Shown here piece after piece: positions 8,448 through 18,249 of a stretch of DNA of 64,000 nucleotides. The position numbers and the translations under genes are program-made. The notes beneath the pieces are model-generated. The model saw nothing but the letters and a program-made list of their open reading frames with translations, made no database searches and had not been told where the DNA came from. The stretch lies in assembly GCF_001189915.1 (NCBI RefSeq), contig NZ_LFLS01000028.1, forward strand, positions 20,551 to 84,550, in the 5' to 3' direction. Source of the stretch: Herbaspirillum autotrophicum. Its GTDB lineage: Bacteria; Pseudomonadota; Gammaproteobacteria; Burkholderiales; Burkholderiaceae_D. Numbering within the stretch: the stretch's first letter is position 1; each line of letters opens with the position of its first letter.

Positions 8448-9509
8448 ATGTATCAAGGTAAAAGTGTCGTCGCTGCAATGCTGTGGCTGACCGGGGGTGT
8501 GGCGCTGGCACAAACACAAGTGGCAGTCTATGGGCTGGTCGACGTCGGCGTCGGCTATCAGACCAATGCGGCACCCGACAAGAGTAGTCAGACGCGGGTA
8601 AATTCGGGGTCGCTGGCAACCTCGCGACTGGGCTTTCGCGGCAGCGAAGATCTGGGTGGCGGTTACAGTGCCTTGTTCCGGCTGGAAACCGGATTCCGCG
8701 CCGATACCGGCGCCTTGGAAGAGAGCGGCACGTTGTTCAGCCGGCAGGCCAATGTTGGCGTGGCCGGACCGTTCGGATCGATCATTGCCGGGCGTTCCTT
8801 CAGCACCACGCTGGACTTCATCTCGCCTTACGATCCGATGATTTCGTCGCACAAATATTCGTGGGCGCTGGCTTCCGGCATGGCGAACGGACGACGCGAC
8901 GGCATGCTGATCGGATCCTCGAACATGCTCAAGTATCAAGGCGACTTCGGTCATTTCAAGTTGGGTGCGACTTACGGTTTTGGCGAAACGGCGGGCAGCA
9001 ACATGGCCAATGCGCGACATGCCATCGGTGCCGGGTATACCAAGGGACGGTTCAGCATGGCAGTCACTATGGACCGTACCAATGGTCCGCTGGTTGCCGG
9101 CACTTATGAGCGGGCCAGCAGCACACATATCGCCGGTGCATATCAGGTGTCGGATAAATGGCTGCTGAATGCCGGTTATCGCCGCTACCAAAAACAGCAA
9201 ACCGGTGGTCTGCCGGATTTGCGCAGCAATCTGTTCTGGGGCGGCGGCAGTTATCAACTGGCGCCGGCATGGACCTTGATTGGCGCGCTCTATTATCAGG
9301 ATCTGAAGACGATGCAACCGAGCACCGAAAGTGATCCGGTCATGTATGCGCTACGCTTGAAATATGCCTTGTCCAAGCGTTCCGAGTTGTATGGCACCGC
9401 TGCTTATGCCAGGGCAAAAAACGGACAGATGGTGAGTTTGTCGCGCGATGAAGTCGGTTATGGCAGCAGTCAGGCCGGCCTCGCGTTTGGCATGTTGCAT
9501 CGGTTCTGA
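8448..9509 (+). CDS. Outer-membrane porin, copy 2 of tandem pair
   Basis: 353 residues from the ATG at 8448, chosen because TGGAGG lies 5 nt upstream and a signal peptide follows (MYQGKSVVAAMLWLTGGVALA|Q). The mature protein starts TQVAVYGLVDVGVGYQTN and ends MLHRF. The last third aligns almost residue for residue with porin copy 1 (LFWGGGSY, LRLKYALSKR, ARAKNG), pointing to tandem duplication followed by divergence, mostly in the loops. A terminator sits between the two copies, so they are probably expressed separately. Confidence 0.9.
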   Translation: MYQGKSVVAAMLWLTGGVALAQTQVAVYGLVDVGVGYQTNAAPDKSSQTRVNSGSLATSRLGFRGSEDLGGGYSALFRLETGFRADTGALEESGTLFSRQANVGVAGPFGSIIAGRSFSTTLDFISPYDPMISSHKYSWALASGMANGRRDGMLIGSSNMLKYQGDFGHFKLGATYGFGETAGSNMANARHAIGAGYTKGRFSMAVTMDRTNGPLVAGTYERASSTHIAGAYQVSDKWLLNAGYRRYQKQQTGGLPDLRSNLFWGGGSYQLAPAWTLIGALYYQDLKTMQPSTESDPVMYALRLKYALSKRSELYGTAAYARAKNGQMVSLSRDEVGYGSSQAGLAFGMLHRF

Positions 9510-9514
9510 TCCGA

Positions 9515-9543
9515 GGCCATCTGTTCATCGTGAGCAGATGGCC
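9515..9543 (+). terminator. Stem-loop after porin copy 2
   Basis: A 13-bp stem with one G-T pair (9515-9527 with 9531-9543) and a 3-nt loop lies 5 nt beyond the stop. There is no T-run, so termination is only possible, not certain. Confidence 0.4.
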
Positions 9544-9587
9544 GCTGCTGCTGTCGCCGACAGTCCGGTTATGCGATAGTAGCGGCC

Positions 9588-10646
9588 ATGATGGATTCTT
9601 CTTTTCCGTGGCGCGCTTTTTTATTGACCTTGTTGATTGGTATCGCGGCGGCGCTGGTGTGTCTGCTCTTGCACACGCCGTTGCCGTGGATGATCGGCCC
9701 TTTGTTTGCTACCGCTGCGGCGCGCATGCGCGGCATCCGTTTGCATGCGCCGGTACGCGTGCGCGAAGCCGGACAATGGGTGATCGGCACCGCGCTCGGT
9801 CTGTATTTCACGCCAGTGGTATTGACTACGCTGGCGTCGTTTATTGAATGGACGGTAGCCGCAGTACTGTTTGCCATGTTGCTCGGCATGGCGTGTGCCT
9901 GGATGTTGCGTCAATTGACGGACATTGACTGGACCACCGCATTCTTTGCCATGGCCGTGGGCGGGGCTTCGGAGATGGCGACTCAGGGCGAGCGCTATGG
10001 TGCCCGTACGGACCGGGTCGCGGCGGCGCACAGCTTGCGTATCATGCTGGTGGTGGTGATATTGCCATTCGGGTTGAAGTTCATGGATGTGCATGGACTC
10101 GATCCCTATCAGCAGGCAACCCGCATGGTCGATATTGCCGGGCTGGTACAACTGATCCTGCTGACCAGTCTGTGTGCGCTGACATTGCGGCGCTTGCAGA
10201 TTCCGAATGCCTGGGTGATCGGGCCGCTGCTGGTAACCATCGCCCTGACAGCCTGTGAAATTCATTGGTCGGCGCTGCCGCAATGGATGATCAATGGCGG
10301 CCAGTTATTGATCGGGGTGTCGCTGGGTACCCGGTTCACCCCGGAGTTTTTGCATACCGCGCCGCGTTACCTGTGGGGCGTCGCCGTCAGCGCGCTGGCG
10401 GCAGTGGCACTGGCGACCGGTTTTGGCGTGTTGCTGGCCTATGCATCAGGGATGCATGCCGCGACCGCGATACTGGCCACTTCGCCCGGCGGCATTGCGG
10501 AAATGTCGCTGACTGCCAAGACCTTGCAACTGGGAGTACCGATTGTCACGGCATTTCACGTGATCCGGATGGTGGCGCTGGTGCTGTTGATTGGCCCTCT
10601 GTTCCGTTTGCTGCGCCGGCTGCATGGCAGCCGCGAGACGGATTAG
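9588..10646 (+). CDS. AbrB-family integral membrane protein (putative transporter; 'ammonia monooxygenase' in older annotation)
   Basis: 352 residues, with about ten hydrophobic segments in two homologous halves, each starting with an (L/N)PWMIGPL or NAWVIGPLL motif (residues near 27-34 and 205-213). This is the duplicated architecture of the Gram-negative AbrB_dup membrane family. 'Ammonia monooxygenase' is an old misannotation; no metal-site or catalytic motif is visible. Transport or regulatory function is unproven. The 3' end overlaps the convergent asparaginase gene by 4 bp. Confidence 0.8.
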   Translation: MMDSSFPWRAFLLTLLIGIAAALVCLLLHTPLPWMIGPLFATAAARMRGIRLHAPVRVREAGQWVIGTALGLYFTPVVLTTLASFIEWTVAAVLFAMLLGMACAWMLRQLTDIDWTTAFFAMAVGGASEMATQGERYGARTDRVAAAHSLRIMLVVVILPFGLKFMDVHGLDPYQQATRMVDIAGLVQLILLTSLCALTLRRLQIPNAWVIGPLLVTIALTACEIHWSALPQWMINGGQLLIGVSLGTRFTPEFLHTAPRYLWGVAVSALAAVALATGFGVLLAYASGMHAATAILATSPGGIAEMSLTAKTLQLGVPIVTAFHVIRMVALVLLIGPLFRLLRRLHGSRETD

Positions 10647-11140
10647 GCGTCTGGTTCGGTTGGTTCGAACTGGCCGGCGCTGCGATTCTTCTGGACCTTG
10701 TCCCAGGCAAATACCTGGCCATTCATTGCCACATAGACGCCATGCGGCAAGATTTGTGCAACACCGCAGGCGAAGCCGAAATTGAACTGGGCATCCGAGC
10801 CGGCAATGGCATAGGGAATCATGGCGCCGGTCAAGACGATGGTTTTCTGCAACTGCGCTGCACCGAGTACCTTGCCGGTATCTTGCATGGTATCGGTGCC
10901 GTGGATGACGACGATGGCGTTTTCTTCCGACCGGTCGCAGGAAGCCAGTACCCGCCGCCGGTCGATATCTTGCATATCCAGCGAATCCAGCAGCGGCAAT
11001 TCTTCCAGTACCGGGGCAATGCGCATGCGCGCCAGCGCAATCACGGCCGGCAGATGACTGCCGGCAAACGTCAGCTGACCTGCGATCTCATCGTAATGTT
11101 TGTCGAAGGTGCCGCCGGTGGCGATGATGCGTAACGTCAT
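10643..11140 (-). CDS. Short asparaginase-domain protein
   Basis: 165 residues. The N-terminal motif IIATGGTFDK carries the first catalytic Thr, and VIHGTDTM carries the second Thr-Asp pair; TGAMIPY is also typical of the asparaginase fold. The protein is only the N-terminal catalytic domain: classical type I/II enzymes are about 330 residues with a C-terminal domain that completes the site. Short forms are seen in Betaproteobacteria, so this is probably a subfamily rather than a truncation. The activity (asparagine hydrolysis or another amide) is inferred. Confidence 0.75.
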   Translation of the reverse strand: MTLRIIATGGTFDKHYDEIAGQLTFAGSHLPAVIALARMRIAPVLEELPLLDSLDMQDIDRRRVLASCDRSEENAIVVIHGTDTMQDTGKVLGAAQLQKTIVLTGAMIPYAIAGSDAQFNFGFACGVAQILPHGVYVAMNGQVFAWDKVQKNRSAGQFEPTEPDA

Positions 11141-11211
11141 GATAAGTCGGGTTCAGAAAGTAGGCGTTCTCATCATAACCTACATCCTGAACCTGCAAGC
11201 GGCCGGCGCGT

Positions 11212-13800
11212 TCAGGCCGCCAGTAACTGCAACGGCTGGTCGCCGGCGATGGCGGCGGCATCCGGTGCTTGCGGAATCTGGCCGTCAATCAGCAATGCAA
11301 ACAGGCGACCGACATCAATCGACTGGATCAGCAACTGACCCTGATTGGCCTTGATGACCTGACTGATCAGCATCGACTCGCCTTGCATGGCAAATGGCGT
11401 GTGCATGATCTGGGCCGGATTGAATTGCGGTACCGCATGCAATTCGTCGACCAGCAAGCCGATGGTGTGCCGGCCCTCGCGCACGATCATGACCTGACTA
11501 CTGCTGCTGAGGCCGGAGCGGGTGCCGCGCATCAGGTAGCCGAGGTCGAACACCCAGATGAATTCCTTGCGTTGATCGTCGCTGCGCAAGCCGAGGACGC
11601 CGATCTGTTCCGGCCGCACGCGCATGGAGGTGGGCAATACCTCGGTATAGGGAACCGCTTCCATGACGTGCGCGGCGGAAATGGCGAACAGATTGTTATC
11701 CGAAAAGAAGGTGGCGAATTCGATGCCGTCGCTCATGGCCGGGTCGGTGTCGAGATGATAACTGGCGCTGGTGGCCTGGACGCCATGTTGACGGGTCTCG
11801 CCGAACGACTCGAACACCACTGCGATCACATCTTCGCGGTAGCCGTCGCTGACCTTGAATTCGCGATAGCCGTTGGAAACGCTGCAGGCGACGATGGCGT
11901 ATTGGTCGTCATGCACCGTCACTTGCGAGGCGCGCTCGCCATTGGCGATGCTCAGCAGCGCTGGGTCGATTTCCAGCGTGGCGCCGACCGCCCGCGTGGG
12001 ATCGGTACTGGAAATGATGCGGGCGTTGCGATCAATATAGAACGCCGTCATTTTCTTTTTGCCGGCGATGCCGCTGGCAAGCATGTTGGCAAATTCCGGT
12101 GTGGAATCGAACACGATGCCGATGCCGCCGACCACATTGGCGTCGTTGTCGAGATCACGGATCGCGGCATGATAAATGTAGGTATCGCGGCCGTCATACA
12201 GCGCCGTGCCGGCAAACGGGCTGACGTGATATTGCTGCGCGGTGCGCAGGGCCAGTACTTGTTGCAGGGTGTCGGCATCGATCTGGCTGCCCAGTACCTG
12301 GCCGTCGCCGGTGGCGCCGGTGCTGGCGATGATATAGCCGTTGCGGTCGTAGACGAAGATGCGGGTATAGACGGTATACAAGCCGTTGATGTAAGTCAGA
12401 ATGGCGCTGATGTTTTCAATCGTCTCCGGTGCCGGTGCCGGTTGCGCCAAGGCGATCCGCAGTTCCGGCGTCAGCGCCCACCAGCGGCAATCGTCCGAGC
12501 GTTCATAGAGATTGCGGTCGAGCAGATCGACCAGCAGGCTGGTGGTGAATTCGGCGTCGCGCATGCTGGATGCCAGCACGGTTTGGTACAAGTCATGAAT
12601 CGATTGCGCAAACAATTCGTTGCTGCGATTGCCGGTTTCGCTGATCTGATCGAGGATGGTTTTCAGCTTGAGCATTTCGCCATGCTGACCGGCCGTCATG
12701 ACCTGACCATTCCAGACGATGCGTTGAATGGTTTTGGCGGCGGTCATGATGTCGTACAGCGGCGGGCAAAATGAATGGGCGTGCGACAGCAGTCCTTCGG
12801 CGATCTCCGGCGACAGCGTAGTCAGCACTTCGCTCAGCATGCCGCTGAAGGCGATCTCCACCGGAATCATCACTTGCCCTTGCCAGCCGACCGGCCCGGG
12901 ATAACCCTGATAGCCGCCCGAAGAAAACGTGCGCACCAGATATTCGCGGCCGCAAAACAGCATCAGTCTGGCATTGCCGTCACGATTGACCGGCACTTGA
13001 GTGCCGACCGGAATCCAGAGTGGATCGGCACTGGCGATGACGCGATCCTCGCCATCCAGCAACAACATGTTGGCGCGGGCTTCGGCATCGCGATGCGAGG
13101 AAAAAATGCCGCTCATCTCTTCTTCGAAATGGAAACAGAGACAGAGAATGCCAACCACTGCACCAGTTTGGGGATGATGCATGCGACGCGAATACATCAG
13201 CGCGCGCTCCTTGCCCGGCCGCAAGTCGCTGGCACGAAAGGTTTCGACGTAAGTTTCGGATGCCAGCGTTGCCGCCAGCAAGGGATCGGCACTGTGTTCG
13301 AGCGGTGTGCTGGGATCGATTTGCACCAAAACATTGCCGGCGGTATCGAGCAAGATGATTTCATCGTAGACGGTGTACTTGTTGCGGTACTCGCGCAGGC
13401 GATAACGGGCGGCATCGGCATTGGCGGTGACCCCGGCGACGAAGTCGCACAGCTCGCGGTCAGTCGCCAGGAAGCCGACATCGGCGGTGCGTTCGAACAG
13501 ATTGCGCACCACGATATCGATGACATATTGGGCTTTGGTGCCGATCTCGGTCAGCACGTTGCGTACTTTTTCCTGTACCAGGCTGACCACCAGCTCGCGT
13601 TCAAGACGACTGAAGCCGGCGCGGGTTGCGGCCATGGTCGGCAGAATGGTTTTGGCTTCGGTCGGGCAATTCATCTTGGCGGATGCTTCAATCACGCGCC
13701 ACATCAGATTGAGTTCCTGCAATGACTGTTCGCATTTGGTGACGTCACGCATGTAAGGCAGGAAGGTTTCCGTTTGTATCGTTGATGCCAGTTCAGTCAT
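11212..13800 (-). CDS. Soluble dual-Cache sensor protein with C-terminal CheW domain
   Basis: 862 residues from the ATG at 13800, supported by GGGGAATC upstream. Two long homologous units, about residues 90-330 and 420-670, each look like a double-Cache sensor. Matching pairs include RNLFERTAD (99-107) with RNLYERSDD (429-437), KYTVYDEIILLDTAGNVL with LYTVYTRIFVYDRNGYII, and DRVIASADP with ARIISSTDP. The C-terminal part (about 690-840) is CheW-like: FFSDNNLFAISAAHVMEAVPYTEV, RSDDQRKEFIWVFDL, HTIGLLVDELHAV. No signal peptide or membrane segment is apparent, which is unusual for Cache domains. It could couple a cytoplasmic ligand to a CheA/receptor array. No chemotaxis genes are adjacent. Confidence 0.75.
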   Translation of the reverse strand: MTELASTIQTETFLPYMRDVTKCEQSLQELNLMWRVIEASAKMNCPTEAKTILPTMAATRAGFSRLERELVVSLVQEKVRNVLTEIGTKAQYVIDIVVRNLFERTADVGFLATDRELCDFVAGVTANADAARYRLREYRNKYTVYDEIILLDTAGNVLVQIDPSTPLEHSADPLLAATLASETYVETFRASDLRPGKERALMYSRRMHHPQTGAVVGILCLCFHFEEEMSGIFSSHRDAEARANMLLLDGEDRVIASADPLWIPVGTQVPVNRDGNARLMLFCGREYLVRTFSSGGYQGYPGPVGWQGQVMIPVEIAFSGMLSEVLTTLSPEIAEGLLSHAHSFCPPLYDIMTAAKTIQRIVWNGQVMTAGQHGEMLKLKTILDQISETGNRSNELFAQSIHDLYQTVLASSMRDAEFTTSLLVDLLDRNLYERSDDCRWWALTPELRIALAQPAPAPETIENISAILTYINGLYTVYTRIFVYDRNGYIIASTGATGDGQVLGSQIDADTLQQVLALRTAQQYHVSPFAGTALYDGRDTYIYHAAIRDLDNDANVVGGIGIVFDSTPEFANMLASGIAGKKKMTAFYIDRNARIISSTDPTRAVGATLEIDPALLSIANGERASQVTVHDDQYAIVACSVSNGYREFKVSDGYREDVIAVVFESFGETRQHGVQATSASYHLDTDPAMSDGIEFATFFSDNNLFAISAAHVMEAVPYTEVLPTSMRVRPEQIGVLGLRSDDQRKEFIWVFDLGYLMRGTRSGLSSSSQVMIVREGRHTIGLLVDELHAVPQFNPAQIMHTPFAMQGESMLISQVIKANQGQLLIQSIDVGRLFALLIDGQIPQAPDAAAIAGDQPLQLLAA

Positions 13801-14016
13801 GATTGATTCCCCGTTGGACGAATTCAAATGCCTTGGCACGTCGTCGTTTTTTTGATTATCTGTACTTGCGCGAGATGCCATGAAAGACAGGCAATTTGCA
13901 TGCCATGTTTGGCGCAAATGACAATGGAAAAAATGGCGGATTGGCATCGGTTCTTGTCCAACTGACATGCCGCTCACCGATCTTTCGCGCAGTGCAGCAA
14001 TTTTCTCCGGGTTCTT

Positions 14017-14022
14017 TATAAT
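14017..14022 (+). promoter_or_regulatory. -10 element directly upstream of the 14032 gene
   Basis: A perfect TATAAT ends 9 nt before the ATG at 14032. That spacing would put transcription start at or very near the ATG, implying a leaderless mRNA. No good -35 was found. Confidence 0.45.
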
Positions 14023-14031
14023 GGCCGCATC

Positions 14032-14778
14032 ATGAAACCGCTCGCTCCCGGCACCGTCATCTTTCACCGTCATCGCGGCTATGGCGTCATCGTCAGCGTC
14101 AACTTGCTGACGGGCTGGATTGCTGCGCGTTTCGGCAGTGAGGTGCGAACGCTGGATTTGAATTTGTCGTCGGATGAGGTGCAGCATGCCGACGGCACCC
14201 CGATCATGTTCCGGCGCGCGCCGCCGGATCGCATGCCGCATGCGCGCCTGATGGCGATGCTGCGCGAATTGCACAAGGCCGGCTATCAGCGTTTGTATTT
14301 ATACAGTTGGCCGAAACCGTCGGGTTTGCACTGGCGCTGGCATTTGTTTGCCGGTCCGCGGCAGTGGATCGAGCGGCCGTGGCGCGAAGGCTGGTATGGC
14401 TCGGGCGCGGATTACAATTTCAATCCGGTGTTTGGCTGGGGCGATAATCCCGGCGCCGGCGCCACCGATCTGGCCAGCGCTTTGGCGCAGTTCGACCCGC
14501 AAGGACTGGCGCAAGCGTTGGGGACCGATGAAGACCACACGCAGTGGTTTGCCAGCGTCTGCGATGCACTGCTGCCGGACTATGCCTTCAGTCTGGGCTG
14601 GGACCGGGCCGGGCCGATGCCCGAGCATTTGCCAGTGATCGCAGTCCGGCGCGGCGTACCGGAATATGCCGGGCCGCCGTTGCCTTGGCCGCCGGGCTGG
14701 ATGCACCTGTGGAAAATTTCACATGCGGTGTATGCGCCGCCGGTTTTCAAACGGATCAGGTCAACGCCTCAGGATTGA
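14032..14778 (+). CDS. Uncharacterised Trp-rich protein with possible CarD/Tudor-like N terminus
   Basis: 248 residues, function not recognised. Residues 5-45 (PGTVIFHRHRGYGVIVSV ... RFGSEVRTLDL) resemble the small beta-barrel start of CarD/Tudor-like domains, with a 'G..V.H...G.G.V' pattern; this is a weak resemblance only. The rest is unusually rich in Trp, Pro and Gly (LYLYSWPKPSGLHWRWHLFAG, REGWYGSGADYNFNPVFGWG). No signal peptide or membrane helix is seen, so it is probably cytoplasmic. It has a perfect TATAAT just before the start and no ribosome site, and it overlaps the convergent dehydrogenase gene by 23 bp. Confidence 0.7.
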   Translation: MKPLAPGTVIFHRHRGYGVIVSVNLLTGWIAARFGSEVRTLDLNLSSDEVQHADGTPIMFRRAPPDRMPHARLMAMLRELHKAGYQRLYLYSWPKPSGLHWRWHLFAGPRQWIERPWREGWYGSGADYNFNPVFGWGDNPGAGATDLASALAQFDPQGLAQALGTDEDHTQWFASVCDALLPDYAFSLGWDRAGPMPEHLPVIAVRRGVPEYAGPPLPWPPGWMHLWKISHAVYAPPVFKRIRSTPQD

Positions 14779-15742
14779 GGATATTGCGCGGCGTGCCGTT
14801 GGCGAAATCGACGATGTTCTGAAACGCGGCGCGGAAATACAATTCATAGCCATCCTGTTCGACATAGCCGAGATGCGGCGTCGCCACCACGTTTTCCATG
14901 CGCAGCAAAGGCGCATCCGGGGGCAGCGGCTCTTGTTCAAACACGTCAATCCCGGCCCAACCCGGTCGCCCTTGTTGCAATGCCTGTTGCAAAGCGTTTT
15001 CAGCGACCAGTTCAGCACGGCTGGTATTGATGAAACAAGCGGTGCTCTTCATGGCGGCCAGATCGTCGGCGGTGACGATGCCGCGCGTGGCGTCATTCAG
15101 GCGCAAATGCAGGGAAAGCACATCGGCCTGGGCAAAAAAGGATAACTTGTCAGCGGCGACCAGATGTCCATCCTGGCGCGCCTGTTCCAGGCTGGCCGGA
15201 CGGCCCCAGACCAGGATCTGCATGCCGAATGCCTTGCCATAGCCGGCGACCATGCGGCCGATCTTGCCATAGCCCCAGATGCCCAGCATCCGCCCCTTGA
15301 GTGCGGTGCCAATGCGATTGTGTTGCGGCGTTGCGGCTGCCTGTTGCCAGGCGCCGGCTTTCAGATTCGCTGCATATTGGGGAATGCGGCGCGTGGCCGC
15401 CATGATCAGTGCCCACGTCAGCTCGGCCGGTGCAGTCGGATCGCCGACTCCCTCGGCAATCGCGATCTGGCTGGCGGTGGCGGCGGCCACGTCAATGTGA
15501 CCGCTGACCTTGCCGGTTTGAGAAATCAATTTCAAGGCCGGCAATTTTTCCAGCAGGACCTTGTTGAAACTGCTGCGCTCGCGGATCAGCACCAGTGCCT
15601 CAAAGGACGCCAGACGCGCCGCCATCTGACCAGCGCCACGGGCGGTATTGGTGAATACCTTGACCTCATGTCCGGCCAGTAATTGGAAGCAATCGAGTTG
15701 GCGAACACTGTCTTGATAATCATCGAGTATGGCAATTTTCAT
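14756..15742 (-). CDS. D-isomer-specific 2-hydroxyacid dehydrogenase
   Basis: 328 residues from the ATG at 15742, which has GGAG about 8 nt upstream and begins MKIAILDDYQD as the family does. The NAD-binding motif GIWGYGKIGRMVAGYGKAFGM lies mid-protein. The catalytic Arg is in NTSRAELV, Glu in VFEQEPLP and His in TPHLGYVEQDGY. It should reduce or oxidise a 2-oxo/2-hydroxy acid with NAD(P); the exact substrate cannot be read from sequence. The gene overlaps the end of the convergent Trp-rich protein gene. Confidence 0.88.
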   Translation of the reverse strand: MKIAILDDYQDSVRQLDCFQLLAGHEVKVFTNTARGAGQMAARLASFEALVLIRERSSFNKVLLEKLPALKLISQTGKVSGHIDVAAATASQIAIAEGVGDPTAPAELTWALIMAATRRIPQYAANLKAGAWQQAAATPQHNRIGTALKGRMLGIWGYGKIGRMVAGYGKAFGMQILVWGRPASLEQARQDGHLVAADKLSFFAQADVLSLHLRLNDATRGIVTADDLAAMKSTACFINTSRAELVAENALQQALQQGRPGWAGIDVFEQEPLPPDAPLLRMENVVATPHLGYVEQDGYELYFRAAFQNIVDFANGTPRNILNPEALT

Positions 15743-16328
15743 GGGGTCTCCTATGCTGGAATGAGAGCATGATAAAACGTTTGAGATGAATGTGTGCTGG
15801 CAACGCAAGACGACGCTGTTGCGGAACAGGTGGCGCCAGAAGTTGATGCCTGATTTTTTCTCCGGGGCGTAAACCGACAATTGCCGCAAAGACAGAGCCA
15901 CGTTGCGATGCAGCATGTCGTAACAAAAAAACATAAAGACGGAAATCGTAAATTTCCTACTACATTACTCAACTACTTTTCACTACAGATTTGGTGCCGG
16001 AGGCCGCTTCCGGGTGTACAATCGCCGCCTGCTTTTGGCTTTGAATGTTGTTTGAAATTTAACGATTGGTGGTCCCCGCGAGCTGCTTGCAAACCGTGCA
16101 GCGTCAGGTAAAACCTGCTCTCGGATAACCAGTCATTTGACACATGAACCAGTCCGGCGCGCATCATGAGATGGCGCCATATGCGCGAACCACGAGTGCG
16201 GCAGCATAGCGGCGCCGCGCATGAGCACATGTGACGGCGGTATTGACGACTTCGGGATTCATCAGTCCGATGCTGCCGCGCGGGTCAGGTCATGCATACA
16301 GTTATTTTGGTCTTTGGAGGTTAAGTTT
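15743..16328. other. 586-bp intergenic region upstream of pckG
   Basis: No supported coding region. It must hold the dehydrogenase promoter (minus strand) and the pckG promoter. A TACAAT hexamer at 16017-16022 could be a -10 for pckG, which would leave a leader of about 300 nt. Short inverted repeats (CCGGA/TCCGG near 16000; GCTGC/GCAGC near 16080-16105) are present, but no known riboswitch or RNA gene was recognised. Confidence 0.4.
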
Positions 16329-18194
16329 ATGAATCAACCCGTCATGGGCGGCGTCGCGGCAGTGAATGCACCGGCTTTCGTCAAACATCAGAAACTGATC
16401 AACTGGGTCGCCGAGATCGCGGCATTGACCAAACCTGATCGCATCTACTGGTGCGATGGTTCGCAAGAAGAATATGATCGTCTGTGCGCCGAAATGGTGG
16501 CCGCAGGAACCATGAAGAAACTGAATCAGGAAAAGCGTCCGAACAGCTACCTGGCATGCTCCGATCCGTCGGACGTGGCACGCGTTGAAGATCGTACCTT
16601 TATCTGTTCGCAAGACAAGCTGGATGCCGGCCCGACCAATAACTGGACCGACCCGGCAGAAATGCGCAAGACCCTGCACGGTCTGTTCGATGGCTGCATG
16701 CGCGGCCGCACCTTGTATGTGGTGCCATTTTCGATGGGCCCGCTGGGTTCGCCGATTGCCCATATCGGTGTCGAGCTGTCCGACTCGCCATACGTGGCGG
16801 TCAACATGCGCATCATGACCCGCATGGGCAAAGCGGTGTACGACGTGCTCGGTACTGACGGCGAATTCGTGCCGTGCGTGCATTCGGTCGGCGCGCCGCT
16901 GGCAGCCGGACAAAAAGACGTGGCATGGCCATGCAACAGCACCAAGTACATCGTGCACTATCCTGAAACCCGCGAAATCTGGTCGTTCGGTTCCGGTTAC
17001 GGCGGCAATGCGCTGCTCGGCAAGAAGTGCTTTGCCTTGCGCATCGCTTCGACCATGGGCCGCGATGAAGGCTGGCTGGCAGAACACATGCTGATTCTCG
17101 GCGTGGAATCGCCGGCCGGCAAAAAACACTATGTCGCAGCGGCATTCCCGTCGGCTTGCGGCAAGACCAACTTTGCCATGCTGATTCCACCAGCCACCAT
17201 GGGCGGCTGGAAAGTCACCACCATCGGCGATGACATTGCCTGGATCAAACCGGGTGAAGATGGTCGTCTGTATGCGATCAACCCGGAAGCCGGTTATTTC
17301 GGCGTCGCCCCGGGCACCAATGAAAAGACCAATTTCAACTGCATGGCTTCGCTGCGCGCCAACACCATTTTCACCAACGTCGCGCTGACCGACGATGGCG
17401 ATGTCTGGTGGGAAGGCATGACCAAGGAAGCTCCGGCGCATCTGATCGACTGGCAGGGCAAGGACTGGACGCCGGCGATTGCCAAGGAAAGCGGCCGCAA
17501 GGCAGCGCATCCGAATGCACGCTTTACCGTTGCCGCCACGCAAAATCCGGTGATCGACAGCGCCTGGGACGATCCGGCCGGCGTGCCGATTTCGGCCTTC
17601 ATTTTCGGCGGTCGTCGTTCCACCACCGTGCCCTTGGTAACTGAAGCGCGCAACTGGGTGGAAGGCGTCTATATGGCCGCCACCATGGGTTCGGAAACCA
17701 CCGCCGCCGCTGTCGGCCAGCAAGGCGTGGTGCGCCGTGATCCGTTTGCGATGTTGCCGTTCGCCGGTTACAACATGAGCGATTACTTCCAGCACTGGTT
17801 GAATATCGGCAAGAAAATTGCCGCGTCGCCCGCCGAACTGCCGAAGATCTATTGCGTCAACTGGTTCCGTACCGATGCTGACGGCAAGTTTGTCTGGCCC
17901 GGTTTTGGCGACAACATGCGGGTGCTGAAGTGGATGCTGGAACGGATTGAAGATCCGCAAGGCATTCGCGTCGGTGGCGTCGAGCACATTTTCGGCGTGT
18001 CGCCGCGCTTTGAAGATCTGCAATGGGACGGTCTGGAGTTCTCGCGCGCCCAGTTCGATACCATTACTTCCATCGACAAGGCAGCGTGGGCGCAGGAAGT
18101 GGTCTTGCATACCGAACTGTTCGACAAGCTCAAGCATCACTTGCCGAAAGAACTGGAAGCGGTCAAGGCCAAGCTCGAAAAGCAACTGGCCTGA
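16329..18194 (+). CDS. pckG: Phosphoenolpyruvate carboxykinase (GTP)
   Basis: 621 residues, the usual length for the GTP-dependent enzyme. The start at 16329 has GGAGG 8 nt upstream. The kinase P-loop is [13 protein letters not shown] with its reactive Cys near residue 277. Other family motifs are [41 protein letters not shown], and [15 protein letters not shown] with the double Arg. It converts oxaloacetate and GTP to PEP, GDP and CO2 in the cytoplasm, for gluconeogenesis or anaplerosis. The gene appears monocistronic, with a long leader and its own terminator. Confidence 0.97.
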   Translation: MNQPVMGGVAAVNAPAFVKHQKLINWVAEIAALTKPDRIYWCDGSQEEYDRLCAEMVAAGTMKKLNQEKRPNSYLACSDPSDVARVEDRTFICSQDKLDAGPTNNWTDPAEMRKTLHGLFDGCMRGRTLYVVPFSMGPLGSPIAHIGVELSDSPYVAVNMRIMTRMGKAVYDVLGTDGEFVPCVHSVGAPLAAGQKDVAWPCNSTKYIVHYPETREIWSFGSGYGGNALLGKKCFALRIASTMGRDEGWLAEHMLILGVESPAGKKHYVAAAFPSACGKTNFAMLIPPATMGGWKVTTIGDDIAWIKPGEDGRLYAINPEAGYFGVAPGTNEKTNFNCMASLRANTIFTNVALTDDGDVWWEGMTKEAPAHLIDWQGKDWTPAIAKESGRKAAHPNARFTVAATQNPVIDSAWDDPAGVPISAFIFGGRRSTTVPLVTEARNWVEGVYMAATMGSETTAAAVGQQGVVRRDPFAMLPFAGYNMSDYFQHWLNIGKKIAASPAELPKIYCVNWFRTDADGKFVWPGFGDNMRVLKWMLERIEDPQGIRVGGVEHIFGVSPRFEDLQWDGLEFSRAQFDTITSIDKAAWAQEVVLHTELFDKLKHHLPKELEAVKAKLEKQLA

Positions 18195-18249
18195 ACTGAA
18201 CAGCAGCATTGAATCCGGCAGCGGTAATGTACCGCCGCCGGTCTTCCCG

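Noticed and set aside
11269..12774. 501-codon plus-strand frame inside the Cache/CheW gene
   Set aside because: Antisense to a gene with clear internal repeats and a CheW domain; composition (Gly/Asp/Val/His) is that of a shadow frame.
13801..14274. N-terminal extension of the Cache/CheW protein to 14274
   Set aside because: The added residues overlap the divergent 14032 gene and its promoter and look non-protein-like; the ATG at 13800 has a ribosome site.
16302..18209. 635-codon open frame opposite pckG
   Set aside because: Fully antisense to a clear PEP carboxykinase and lacking any family motif or ribosome site.
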